A stretch of 9,881 bases of DNA from Marivivens sp. (GCA_024642185.1 JAHEBR010000066.1:1-9881), one strand, 5' to 3'. Positions 1 through 7,501 are shown, counted from the stretch's first letter. Notes: generated by a model not told the origin, from the sequence alone. Program-made: numbers and translations.

Positions 1-890
1 TCGCGCCAGCCGCGATCAAGCGCCGCGACCATCGCCTTTTCGCCCTCGACAGCATGGACCTCGGAGGTTTCCGCCAGCGGCAAGGCAAACGTTCCACAGC
101 CCGAGAAAAGATCCGCGACCCTTGAGGCTCCACCGATCGCCTGCTTGACCGCCTTGAGAAGTGCGGCCTCTCCTTCGGCGGTTGCCTGCAAGAACCCGCC
201 CGGTGGCGGCACGACCAGAGCCTTGCCAAACCGCTGATGCGGCGGCTCGATCATCACCACCTGCTCGTCCTGCCAGACGAGGCGGGCGATCCGGTGTTTC
301 TGCGCCAGTGCGGCAACCTCGATCCGTAACTCGGCAGTCAGCTCCTTGTCGGTCTCGATCTGGATATCGGGCCCAGACAGGCTCTCGGTCACGGTCAGGC
401 CCACTTCGCCTTTGCGCGAAGCGGCAAGCGCCGTCAGGTCGTGCAGCGCCGGAATCGTCGCGAGGAGAGCGGGCGAGAGAAGCTTGCAGTCCGGCACCTC
501 GACCACCACATCCGAGGCGCGGCCGTGAAAGCCGACGAGCGTGCCCTTCTTGGTGCGCCGCCCCGAAAGCTTGGCGCGGCGACGCGACGAAGCGGGCGAG
601 GTTTCGATGCCGCTGATCTCGGCCTCGATGCCCTGCGCCGACAAAGCGCGGGCAACGGTCTCGACCTTCCACTTGGCGACAAATGCATCGCTTGCATGCT
701 GCATCGCACAGCCGCCACAGCTCTTGTAATGGCGGCAGGGTGGCGCAACCCGATCAGGCGAAGGCGTCAGGATACGGGCAGCGCCATCCTCGAGAAGCTC
801 GATCTCTTCCCCCGGCAAAACGCGGGCGACAAACTTGCCCTCGGCCGTGCGGCCCATGCCCTGATGGGTCAGGTGTTCAACCAGAGTCAT
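1..890 (-). CDS. RumA/TrmA-family 23S rRNA/tRNA (uracil-5-)-methyltransferase with 4Fe-4S cluster, 3' end beyond window
   Basis: This is a SAM-dependent RNA methyltransferase expected to form 5-methyluridine in rRNA or tRNA in the cytoplasm. 296 codons are visible and the C-terminus lies beyond position 1. A short TRAM-like N-terminal stretch (about residues 1-40) is followed by the iron-sulfur cysteines C52, C58 and C61 in the family pattern C-x5-C-G-G-C-x2-QH, with a fourth candidate at C135 (PDCKLL). SAM motif I is VADLFSGCGTF at 258-268, followed by the acidic loop HAVEGE. The catalytic cysteine and the last motifs are outside the window. The ATG overlaps the TGA of the upstream ABC gene as ATGA, with GAGG four bases upstream, so translation is probably coupled. 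The family is clear. The target base is not: RlmD-, RlmC- and TrmA-like enzymes look alike at this level, so no symbol is given. Confidence 0.9.
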   Translation of the reverse strand, partial: MTLVEHLTHQGMGRTAEGKFVARVLPGEEIELLEDGAARILTPSPDRVAPPCRHYKSCGGCAMQHASDAFVAKWKVETVARALSAQGIEAEISGIETSPASSRRRAKLSGRRTKKGTLVGFHGRASDVVVEVPDCKLLSPALLATIPALHDLTALAASRKGEVGLTVTESLSGPDIQIETDKELTAELRIEVAALAQKHRIARLVWQDEQVVMIEPPHQRFGKALVVPPPGGFLQATAEGEAALLKAVKQAIGGASRVADLFSGCGTFALPLAETSEVHAVEGEKAMVAALDRGWR

Positions 891-2767
891 GACGCCTCGA
901 CCACATCATCCGGCACGCCAAGGAATCCGCCCGATTGGCGGTTCCAATAGCGGGCATAAACACCATCCTTGGCGAGCAGGTCGTCATGCGATCCTTCTTC
1001 TGCGATCTTGCCCCCTTCGAGGACGATGATCCGATCCATCCGTGCGATGGTCGAGAGGCGGTGGGCAATCGCCAGAACGGTCTTGCCCTTCATTGCCTCT
1101 TCCAACGCCGACTGGATCGCCGCCTCAACCTCGGAATCAAGCGCGCTTGTCGCTTCGTCGAGAACCAGGATCGGCGCGTCCTTGATCATCGCGCGGGCCA
1201 AGGCGACCCGCTGCCGCTGACCGCCCGAAAGCTTGACGCCGCGCTCTCCAAGGAAGGCGTCATAGCCCTGACGCCCCTTGTGATCGACAAGCCCGAGGAT
1301 GAAATCATGCGCCTCGGCACGTTTGGCGGCGCTGATGACCGCCTCCTCGTCCGCATCGGGGCGGCCATAGCGGATATTGTCGCGCGCGGTCCGGTTGAAC
1401 ATCGCGGTTTCCTGCGTGACCATGCCGATGTTGCGGCGCAGGCTTTCCTGAGTGACCTCGCGCACATCGTGGCCACCAACCTTAACCTGCCCCTTTTCGG
1501 CATCGTAAAGCCGAAGGAGCAGCGCCACGAGCGTCGACTTGCCCGCGCCCGAAGCGCCCACAATGCCGATCTTCTCGCCCGGATGAATGGTTAGGTTGAT
1601 CCCGTCGACACCGCCGTTTTCCCGCCCATAGGCAAAGCTCACCCCATCAAAGCGGATCTCGCGCGATGGCGGCAAGTCGATCGCATTCTCGGCATTGGTC
1701 AGGCGATAGCGCGGTGTCAGCGTGCGCATCCCGTCTTCGACCTCGCCAATGTTGGCATAGATTCCCAACAGCGTGAAGCTGACCCACCCCGACATCTGCG
1801 CGATGCGCAGGCCGACAGTGCCGGTCGTCGCGATCTCGCCCGGCGTGGTGAGGCCAAGCTGCCAGAGCCACAGCGTCGTGCCAACGAGGATGAGCGGCAG
1901 GATGCCGGCGATGACCATCAGCTGAAAGCGAAAGCTCGTTGAGACAAAGCCGAAGGCCAGCGTCCGGTCGCGATAGCGATCCATCGCGCCGATGGCGGCG
2001 CGGTCTTCGTGATCGGCATGGGCGAAAAGTTTGACCGTCTTGATATTGGTGATCGTATCGACAACCTGCCCCGTCACCCGCGCCCGCGCCGCCGCCCGGC
2101 TTTCCGCTTTCGACCGGATGCGCGGCAGATAGTAGCTGATAAACAAGAGATATCCGACCAGCCAGACACCGAGCACAGCGCCGACCCGCCAGTTAATTGC
2201 GAGGACGAGAAGGCCCGTCGAAACGATCGAGGATAGCGCAAAGACGATGGTGTTGATGGTCTCAACCGTCGCCTCGGTCAGCGCCCGCGCGGCCTGCATC
2301 TGCTTTTGCGCGATGCGGCCGGCGAAATCATTGTCGAAGAAGGTCACATCCTGCCCAAGCGTCCAGCGGTGCAGGCGCGAAAGGATCAGAACGTTGAGAT
2401 TAGGGTTCAGAACAACCGACTGAAACGCCGCCGACATCCCGAAAAGGAAAGGCCGCACTAGAACCATGAAACCCGCGATAGCGGCAAAAAACAGGCCGTA
2501 GGTTTCAAAGAGCCCGATGGTCCCGTGCGCGATGGCGGTATCAATCACCTGCCCCAAAAGGAAGGCTGCGATCACCTCGGCGGTGCCGGCCGCAGCCGAC
2601 ACGATGCCCGCAACCAGCAAGACCCACCACGTTCCCGACAGCGCCCAGACCATGAATTTGGCGAGCGTTTCGGGCGGCGGGCTCATCCGAACATCGTCGA
2701 ACGCCGGCAAGAGCGTTGACATCCGCTGCATCCAGCGCGGGCCCTTGGCGATGTCTTGCACGCTCAT
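887..2767 (-). CDS. ABC exporter half-transporter, permease fused to ATPase (second of tandem pair)
   Basis: This 626-residue type I ABC exporter subunit has an N-terminal transmembrane domain (about residues 40-340) and a C-terminal ATPase domain (about 370-610). The ATPase motifs are all canonical: Walker A GASGAGKS at 404-411, signature LSGGQ at 513-517, Walker B aspartate D537 followed by catalytic E538, and switch histidine H569 in AIAHRLST. The start used is ATG at 2767, because it forms an ATGA overlap with the upstream ABC gene and has AAGAGG seven bases upstream. An ATG 20 codons earlier would give an arginine-rich leader encoded inside the neighbour and lacks support. The motif FDNDFAGRIA (144-153) is shared with the neighbour (FENDFAGRIA), so the two are tandem paralogues that probably form a heterodimer. 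The substrate cannot be read from sequence; MsbA-like lipid export or drug export are both possible. Confidence 0.93.
   Translation of the reverse strand: MSVQDIAKGPRWMQRMSTLLPAFDDVRMSPPPETLAKFMVWALSGTWWVLLVAGIVSAAAGTAEVIAAFLLGQVIDTAIAHGTIGLFETYGLFFAAIAGFMVLVRPFLFGMSAAFQSVVLNPNLNVLILSRLHRWTLGQDVTFFDNDFAGRIAQKQMQAARALTEATVETINTIVFALSSIVSTGLLVLAINWRVGAVLGVWLVGYLLFISYYLPRIRSKAESRAAARARVTGQVVDTITNIKTVKLFAHADHEDRAAIGAMDRYRDRTLAFGFVSTSFRFQLMVIAGILPLILVGTTLWLWQLGLTTPGEIATTGTVGLRIAQMSGWVSFTLLGIYANIGEVEDGMRTLTPRYRLTNAENAIDLPPSREIRFDGVSFAYGRENGGVDGINLTIHPGEKIGIVGASGAGKSTLVALLLRLYDAEKGQVKVGGHDVREVTQESLRRNIGMVTQETAMFNRTARDNIRYGRPDADEEAVISAAKRAEAHDFILGLVDHKGRQGYDAFLGERGVKLSGGQRQRVALARAMIKDAPILVLDEATSALDSEVEAAIQSALEEAMKGKTVLAIAHRLSTIARMDRIIVLEGGKIAEEGSHDDLLAKDGVYARYWNRQSGGFLGVPDDVVEAS
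1109..1138. repeat. 30-bp perfect direct repeat, copy 1 (within second ABC gene)
   Basis: These 30 bases are identical to 2989-3018 in the other ABC gene, at an offset of 1880 bp. They encode the stretch just downstream of Walker B (around the SALDSEVEAAIQS region). The identity includes silent third positions, and nearby blocks at the same offset (for example 1150-1159 and 3030-3039) also match. This is a relic of duplication or conversion between the ABC genes rather than a separate element. Confidence 0.9.
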
Positions 2768-4620
2768 TCTGTTGCCTCTTCCTCTTCGAGATCGTCGGCG
2801 AGGAATCCACCCGACTGGCGCTTCCAAAGCCGCGCATAGATGCCGTTTTTCTCAAGAAGCTCGTGGTGCGAGCCATCCTCGATCACCCGGCCATGATCCA
2901 TAACGACGATGCGGTCCATCTGCGCGATGGTCGAAAGGCGGTGCGCGATGGCGATAACCGTCTTGCCCGCCATCATGCCGTAAAGGGTCGACTGGATCGC
3001 CGCCTCAACCTCGGAATCCAAGGCGCTCGTCGCTTCGTCCAGAAGGAGGATCGGCGCATCCTTGAGGATCACGCGGGCCAAGGCCACGCGCTGGCGCTGG
3101 CCACCCGAAAGCTTGACCCCACGCTCGCCCACCTGCGCGTCATAGCCCTTGTTGCCCTTGGAATCCTCAAGCCGCTGGATGAACTCATGCGCCTCGGCCT
3201 TCTTGGCTGCCGCGATCATCTCATCCTCGGTCGCGCCGGGATTGCCATAAAGGATATTCTCGCGGACCGACCGATGCAAAAGCGCGCTGTCCTGTTGGAC
3301 CATGCCGATCCTCAGGCGCAGGCTGTCCTGCGTCACATCCGCAATGTCCTGACCGTCGATCAGGATCTGGCCGCCCTCGGCGTCGTAGAACCGCAGGAGA
3401 AGCTTGACCAAAGTCGTCTTGCCCGCGCCCGAGCGCCCGACAAGGCCGACCTTTTCGCCGGGGTTGATCGTCAGGCTGATCTTGTCGAGGCCGCCCTGAT
3501 TCTTGCCATAGTGATGGCTGAGGCTGACCATCTCGATCTTGCCGGGGCCGGCCTTCAAATCGGTCGCGCCCGGCGCATCGGTCAACGTTACCGGTTGGGC
3601 AATCGTGCCCATCCCTTCGACGATCACGCCAAGATTTCGGAACAGGTTGGAGATCGCGAACATGATCCAGCTCGACATCCCGTTGAGCCTTAGGGTCAAG
3701 GCGGTTGCGACCGCAACAACGCCGATCGAGGCCAGGCTCGCGCTCCACAGCCAGATCGCCCAGCCGACAACCGCAACGATCAGAAGGCCGTTGAGGGTCA
3801 CCAGAGCGAGGTCCATCGTTGTGTAATACCGCATTTCGACCTTGAACGTGCGCCGCGCCTCTTCGATCGCCTCAAAGGCATAGTCGATTTCGCTGTCGTG
3901 ATGGGCAAACATCTTGACCGAGTGGATATTGGTATAGCTGTCGACAACCCGCCCCGTCACTGCCGAACGGGCATCCGACGAGGCGGTCGAGGCAGGCCCG
4001 ATCCGCTTGACCGTCCAGCGCACGAGGAAAGCGTAAAGGATGAACCAGATCGCCATCGGCACGACGAGCCGCGGATCTGCATCGCCAAGGATGAACATCG
4101 CGCCGCCGAGATAGGCGATGGAAAATGTCACCGCATCAAACACCTGAAATGCCACATCGCCCGCCGCCGGAGGCGTCTGCATGATCCGGTTGGCGATCCG
4201 TCCGGCGAAATCGTTTTCAAACCAGCCGACCGACTGCCGCAAAACGTGCCGGTGCGCCCGCCAGCGAACAATCGTCCCGAAATTCGGGATGATCGTGTTG
4301 TTCAGAAGCGCGACCTGCGTGCCATAAATCAGCGGGCGGGCGGTCAGGATGAAAAGAGCCACGATCAAAAGCTCGAAACCATGGGCATTCCACACGTCTT
4401 TCGCCCCGGTTTCCGTCAGCATATCGACGAGCCGCCCCATATAGGACAGAAGCCAGATTTCGACGACCGCGCCGAGGATCGACATGACCCCGGCGGCCCA
4501 GAAAACCTTTTTGAAAGGCTGGGTATACTGGCGCAAAAACGGCCAAAGCCGCTGCGGCGGTGTATTGGTTTCCTCGTACGGGACGTAGGGGTCGACGAGG
4601 CCCTCGAAAAAGCGAAACAT
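2764..4620 (-). CDS. ABC exporter half-transporter, permease fused to ATPase (first of tandem pair)
   Basis: This 618-residue inner-membrane ABC exporter subunit has membrane segments at about 38-62 and 81-100, more at about 160-200 and 265-315, and then an ATPase domain. Walker A is GRSGAGKT at 395-402, the signature LSGGQ is at 504-508, Walker B D528 is followed by catalytic E529, and H560 is the switch histidine (AIAHRLST). Both members of the pair therefore keep complete catalytic motifs, unlike many heterodimeric exporters with one degenerate site. The ATG at 4620 is preceded by AGAGG five bases upstream. The gene is the first after a 69-bp gap and overlaps the second ABC gene by 4 bp (ATGA). 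The N-terminus (MFRFFEGLVDPY) has no signal peptide, as expected for this class. The substrate is unknown; with the second ABC gene it probably builds one heterodimeric transporter. Confidence 0.93.
   Translation of the reverse strand: MFRFFEGLVDPYVPYEETNTPPQRLWPFLRQYTQPFKKVFWAAGVMSILGAVVEIWLLSYMGRLVDMLTETGAKDVWNAHGFELLIVALFILTARPLIYGTQVALLNNTIIPNFGTIVRWRAHRHVLRQSVGWFENDFAGRIANRIMQTPPAAGDVAFQVFDAVTFSIAYLGGAMFILGDADPRLVVPMAIWFILYAFLVRWTVKRIGPASTASSDARSAVTGRVVDSYTNIHSVKMFAHHDSEIDYAFEAIEEARRTFKVEMRYYTTMDLALVTLNGLLIVAVVGWAIWLWSASLASIGVVAVATALTLRLNGMSSWIMFAISNLFRNLGVIVEGMGTIAQPVTLTDAPGATDLKAGPGKIEMVSLSHHYGKNQGGLDKISLTINPGEKVGLVGRSGAGKTTLVKLLLRFYDAEGGQILIDGQDIADVTQDSLRLRIGMVQQDSALLHRSVRENILYGNPGATEDEMIAAAKKAEAHEFIQRLEDSKGNKGYDAQVGERGVKLSGGQRQRVALARVILKDAPILLLDEATSALDSEVEAAIQSTLYGMMAGKTVIAIAHRLSTIAQMDRIVVMDHGRVIEDGSHHELLEKNGIYARLWKRQSGGFLADDLEEEEATE
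2989..3018. repeat. 30-bp perfect direct repeat, copy 2 (within first ABC gene)
   Basis: This is the second copy of the 30-bp identity with 1109-1138, placed at the equivalent codons of the first ABC gene's ATPase domain. The match ends with single-base differences on both sides (2988 and 3019), so 30 bp is the full length of the exact run. Confidence 0.9.
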
Positions 4621-4689
4621 GGATGCCTCTGTTCCTGGTCCCGGCGATATAGCCCGCTTTGCGGCCGAGGGGAACAGTCGAGGCCCGGA
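4621..4689 (-). promoter_or_regulatory. 69-bp gap between cca and the ABC genes, with inverted repeat
   Basis: This is the only non-overlapping junction in the minus-strand run. It holds a 7-bp perfect inverted repeat, CTGTTCC at 4629-4635 and GGAACAG at 4671-4677, separated by 35 bases. A minus-strand TATATC lies between the arms as a possible -10 element, without a convincing -35. The 4629-4635 arm overlaps the ribosome binding site of the first ABC gene (AGAGG, 4626-4630). There is no stem followed by a T run, so I do not call a terminator. A promoter or operator here is inference. Confidence 0.3.
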
Positions 4690-5844
4690 TCAGGCCAGAA
4701 GGTCTTCGCGGGAAAGGACAAAGCCCGAGGCGATCCAGCGCATCTCGGCCTCGGCCAAAGCGCGGCCCAAAGCGGCGCCCTCGCGGGCGGGCATGAAGTC
4801 CTTGGCGCTGACCGGACAGATGGCCCTCGCGCCGGTCTCGACGGCCGCAAAGTCTGAATCGACCGGGGCCGCGCCCATGACCGCGCCGCGCAGAATTAGT
4901 GCCTTTCGCGCCATCTCGCGGCCAAGGCGATAGCCAAGCTCCGACGCACCTTTTCCATCTTCGACAGACCGCGTCAGGATATCCAGCGCCCGCATCTGGG
5001 GCTTCGACAGGCGAAGCGGCCGGCCGCCCTCATGCCCGCCCAGCGCGGCAAGCCGCAGGACCGGATCGGGCGCTTCACCTGCGAGCGCCTCAAGGTGAAC
5101 CAGCGGCGCCAAGACCTGCGCCGATGCCCCCGGCAAGACCCGCATCAAAACCCCGCTCGCCGCCATCGAGGCAACCGCCGGTGCGGGATCGGGGGCCGCG
5201 AGAAGTTTCATCACCTCATGGCCAATGCGTTCGCGCGACAGGCCTTCCACGCCTTCGGCGAGGGCTGCACAAGCGGCCAGCCCTTCCGCATCAATCCCCG
5301 CCTCGGGATCGCCATACCACGCAAAGAACCGGAAGAACCGCAGGATGCGGAGATAGTCCTCGCGGATACGTTCCTCGTCGTCGCCGATAAACCGCACGCG
5401 CCGCGCCGCCAGATCGGCAAGGCCCTGTCCGACCGGATCGACAACCACCCCATCAATCCCGCAATAGAGCGCGTTCATCGTGAAATCGCGGCGCGCGGCG
5501 TCCTCTTCCATGCTGTCGGAAAAGGCAACGACCGCGCGGCGGCCATCGGTCTCGACATCGCGCCGGAAGGTCGTGACCTCAAAACCCCTGCCACCGGCAA
5601 CGACCGTCACCGTCCCATGCTCGATCCCCGTCGGAACCGCCCGCAGGCCCGCCGCCTCGACAAGTTCGACCACCCGCTCGGGCCGTGCGTCGGTGGTGAT
5701 ATCGATGTCGGTCGCGTCCGCCCCCAAAAGCGCATTGCGCACGCAGCCGCCGACAAACCACGCCTGATGCCCGCCATCCTCCAGCGCCGCGCAAACCGCG
5801 CGGGCGGGGACCGAGGCCAGCCAGTCGGGCGAGATCCGCGTCAT
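4690..5844 (-). CDS. cca: CCA-adding tRNA nucleotidyltransferase (class II, poly(A) polymerase-like)
   Basis: This 384-residue cytoplasmic enzyme adds or repairs the 3'-terminal CCA of tRNAs using CTP and ATP. Class II nucleotidyltransferase signatures are plain: FVGGCVRNALLG at 30-41, the metal-binding pair D47 and D49 in DIDITTD, RRDFTMNAL at 118-126, and ERIREDYLRILRFFRF at about 158-173, followed by the helical body and tail. The length is usual for alphaproteobacterial members. The ATG at 5844 was chosen over an ATG 35 codons upstream because it forms an ATGA overlap with the stop of the CoA diphosphatase gene and has AAGGA seven bases upstream. The upstream extension is low-complexity and lies inside the neighbour. 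True CCA-adding, as opposed to poly(A) polymerase activity, is inferred from similarity; the two families are hard to separate by eye. Confidence 0.92.
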   Translation of the reverse strand: MTRISPDWLASVPARAVCAALEDGGHQAWFVGGCVRNALLGADATDIDITTDARPERVVELVEAAGLRAVPTGIEHGTVTVVAGGRGFEVTTFRRDVETDGRRAVVAFSDSMEEDAARRDFTMNALYCGIDGVVVDPVGQGLADLAARRVRFIGDDEERIREDYLRILRFFRFFAWYGDPEAGIDAEGLAACAALAEGVEGLSRERIGHEVMKLLAAPDPAPAVASMAASGVLMRVLPGASAQVLAPLVHLEALAGEAPDPVLRLAALGGHEGGRPLRLSKPQMRALDILTRSVEDGKGASELGYRLGREMARKALILRGAVMGAAPVDSDFAAVETGARAICPVSAKDFMPAREGAALGRALAEAEMRWIASGFVLSREDLLA

Positions 5845-6437
5845 GCCTTCATCCTTTCCGCAAGCCCCCGCAGGATACGGGCGGTCGCGCCCCAGATGTA
5901 ATAGGGGCCGTAGGGAACAGTGAAGTAATAGCGGCGGCGGCCCTGCCACATCCGCCCCTCGATGCGGAAATTTGCGGGGTCGGTCACATGGGCGAGCGGC
6001 ACATAAAAGATCTCGTCCACCTCGCCCGGCTCTGGCCGCAATTCAGGCTGGCCGTGAAAAAGGCCGATCACGGGCGTGATCATGAACGAGGTCACCGTCT
6101 CATGCGCGGCGAGCGATCCCAAGACCTCAACCTGCCCGCGCGGCAGCGCCACCTCTTCTTCCGCCTCGCGCAGCGCCGCAGCCACAGCATCGGCGTCGGT
6201 CGGATCGACCTTGCCACCGGGCAAAGCCACCTGCCCCGGATGGTGCTTGAGGTGCATCGACCGCTTGGTCAGAACCAGTTGCGCGGTGTCGGCACAAACC
6301 CCAATCAGAACCGCACCGGGCCGCAGCTTGCGATCCGGCGGCAGCTGGGTATCGGGATTGAGATCGAAGTCAGACGAAGGGCCGCCCTCCTTGCGAAGGG
6401 CGCCGACAAGGCGATCGAGGATATCAGGCCCCGCCAT
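5841..6437 (-). CDS. Nudix CoA diphosphatase (NudL/UPF0035-like)
   Basis: This 198-residue Nudix hydrolase is expected to cleave coenzyme A and its derivatives to 4'-phosphopantetheine and 3',5'-ADP. The CoA-specific motif LTKRSMHLKHHPGQVALPGG is at 56-75 and runs straight into the Nudix box (G74 to L98, with REAEEE at 90-95). The C-terminal WGATARIL at 182-189 is also typical of this subfamily. The ATG at 6437 is preferred, with AAGAGG six bases upstream. An ATG 14 codons earlier lies deeper in hslO and would give a basic MMRQPSGSRPKRR leader with no visible binding site. With the chosen start the gene overlaps hslO by 14 bp and overlaps cca by 4 bp (ATGA), so the three are probably cotranscribed and coupled. 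Subfamily assignment is strong; the substrate is from family knowledge. Confidence 0.9.
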   Translation of the reverse strand: MAGPDILDRLVGALRKEGGPSSDFDLNPDTQLPPDRKLRPGAVLIGVCADTAQLVLTKRSMHLKHHPGQVALPGGKVDPTDADAVAAALREAEEEVALPRGQVEVLGSLAAHETVTSFMITPVIGLFHGQPELRPEPGEVDEIFYVPLAHVTDPANFRIEGRMWQGRRRYYFTVPYGPYYIWGATARILRGLAERMKA

Positions 6438-7425
6438 TCCCCGCCTCTTTGGCCTCGAACCCGAGGGTTGCCGCATCAAGCTCGTAATGCGCGCCGCAGA
6501 ACTGGCAATCGGCGGTCACGAGGCCCCCGTCGGTCGTCATATGGGCGATGTCCTTGGCCGAATAGATCGACAGGCTCTGGCGCACCCGATCTTCCGAACA
6601 GGTGCAGCCAAACTTCACCGCCTGCGCATCAAAGACACGCGGGCCTTCTTCGTGGAACAGGCGAACAAGAAGTTCGGTCGGCTGAACCGTGGGCCCGATC
6701 AATTCGAGGTCTTCGACCGTATCGAGCAGGATATTCGCGCGCGACCAGTTCTCGCCGGCATCGTCGTCCAGAAGATCGCCGGCCGAAAGCAGCCCCTCCT
6801 CGCCGCTTCCGCCCTCGCCTTTGGCAAAGGGCGAAGCTTTGGGCATATGCTGGAGCATAACCCCACCCGCGCGCCAACGTTCCGGCTGTCCGGGAAGGCG
6901 GCTCTTGCCGAAGCTCAGCGAAAAGCGGGTCGGGAGTTGTTCGGACTGGGCGAAATAGGTTTCGGCGCAGGAGGAAAGCGACCCACCGGCGATCGGCGTG
7001 ATGCCCTGATAGGGGGTCATGCCCTCGCCCTGATCAATCAGGATCGCGAAATAGCCTTTGCCAATCTGGCTGAAGGCAGGCGCCGCAGGATCAAGCCGCT
7101 CCGCATCATAGCTCGCATAGCCACGGATGCGCGCAGGCTCGCCATCGTCGCCCGGCGCATAATAGTCGGTCGCGATCAGCCGCGCGGGGCCATCGCCGCG
7201 CACCTGAAGCGACAGCTTCCAGCGCAGCTTGACCGTTTGCCCGATGAGCGCGGTCAGCAAGACCATCTCGGCCACCAGCGCTTCGATCTGCGGGGGATAG
7301 TCGTGCTGCTCCAGAACACTGTTCAACACACCATCCAGCCGCGCCACGCGGCCGCGCGTGTCGGTCAGGTCAAGCTGAAAGGGCAGGACGGTGTCGTCCC
7401 AGGCGATCTGGCTGCCGAGGGTCAT
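6424..7425 (-). CDS. hslO: Hsp33 redox-regulated molecular chaperone
   Basis: This is a 333-residue cytoplasmic holdase activated by oxidation. The C-terminal zinc-binding switch is complete: C274-T-C276 and C307-Q-F-C310, with the same CxC-x30-CxxC spacing as in E. coli Hsp33. The substrate-domain motif SEQLPTRF at 161-168 is present, preceded by C153. It is about 40 residues longer than the 292-residue E. coli protein. Part of the excess is a glycine- and acid-rich stretch at about 197-226 ahead of the linker. Two upstream in-frame ATGs (7491, 7455) lack a binding site, whereas the ATG at 7425 has AAGGA six bases upstream. It appears to head the hslO-nudix-cca group and is transcribed divergently from the small Nudix gene. 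Confidence 0.95.
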   Translation of the reverse strand: MTLGSQIAWDDTVLPFQLDLTDTRGRVARLDGVLNSVLEQHDYPPQIEALVAEMVLLTALIGQTVKLRWKLSLQVRGDGPARLIATDYYAPGDDGEPARIRGYASYDAERLDPAAPAFSQIGKGYFAILIDQGEGMTPYQGITPIAGGSLSSCAETYFAQSEQLPTRFSLSFGKSRLPGQPERWRAGGVMLQHMPKASPFAKGEGGSGEEGLLSAGDLLDDDAGENWSRANILLDTVEDLELIGPTVQPTELLVRLFHEEGPRVFDAQAVKFGCTCSEDRVRQSLSIYSAKDIAHMTTDGGLVTADCQFCGAHYELDAATLGFEAKEAGNGGA

Positions 7426-7431
7426 GGGCTT

Positions 7432-7436
7432 TCCTT
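7432..7436 (-). promoter_or_regulatory. Ribosome binding site deciding the hslO start
   Basis: On the minus strand AAGGA sits six bases before the ATG at 7425. Neither of the two longer in-frame starts has a comparable site, so this fixes the N-terminus as MTLGSQIAW. Confidence 0.7.
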
Positions 7437-7463
7437 GCGGGTCGGGAATTGGCATACCGCGTC

Positions 7464-7491
7464 CATATAGGGGCGGCAAGCAAAGGTCCAA
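7464..7491 (-). promoter_or_regulatory. Possible hslO promoter
   Basis: On the minus strand TTGGAC (7491-7486) and TATATG (7469-7464) are separated by 16 bases. This would place transcription start near 7457 and leave a leader of about 30 nt before the hslO ATG, which fits the chosen start. The -35 match is weak (3 of 6 bases), and no heat-shock sigma-32 consensus is clear, so this is tentative. Confidence 0.3.
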
Positions 7492-7501
7492 GGGGCAAAA
7501 G

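Noticed and set aside
2768..2827. Longer N-terminus for the second ABC gene
   Set aside because: The 20 extra residues are arginine-rich and encoded within the upstream gene. The downstream ATG has a ribosome binding site and an ATGA overlap.
4649..4668. Possible terminator after cca (CCGC-AAA-GCGG stem)
   Set aside because: The stem is only four base pairs and no T run follows on the minus strand.
2716..4857. Long plus-strand open frames (2716-3693 and 3898-4857) opposite the ABC genes
   Set aside because: They run antisense to well-supported ABC exporter genes, give charged low-quality proteins rich in R, D and H, and the equivalent antisense frame is open in both ABC paralogues (for example 935-1594), as expected of a shadow.
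6144..6149. Alanine in place of the usual glycine in the Nudix box of the CoA diphosphatase (EEEVAL)
   Set aside because: As far as I recall, NudL-type enzymes such as the E. coli protein also have EEEVA here, so it is not evidence of inactivation.
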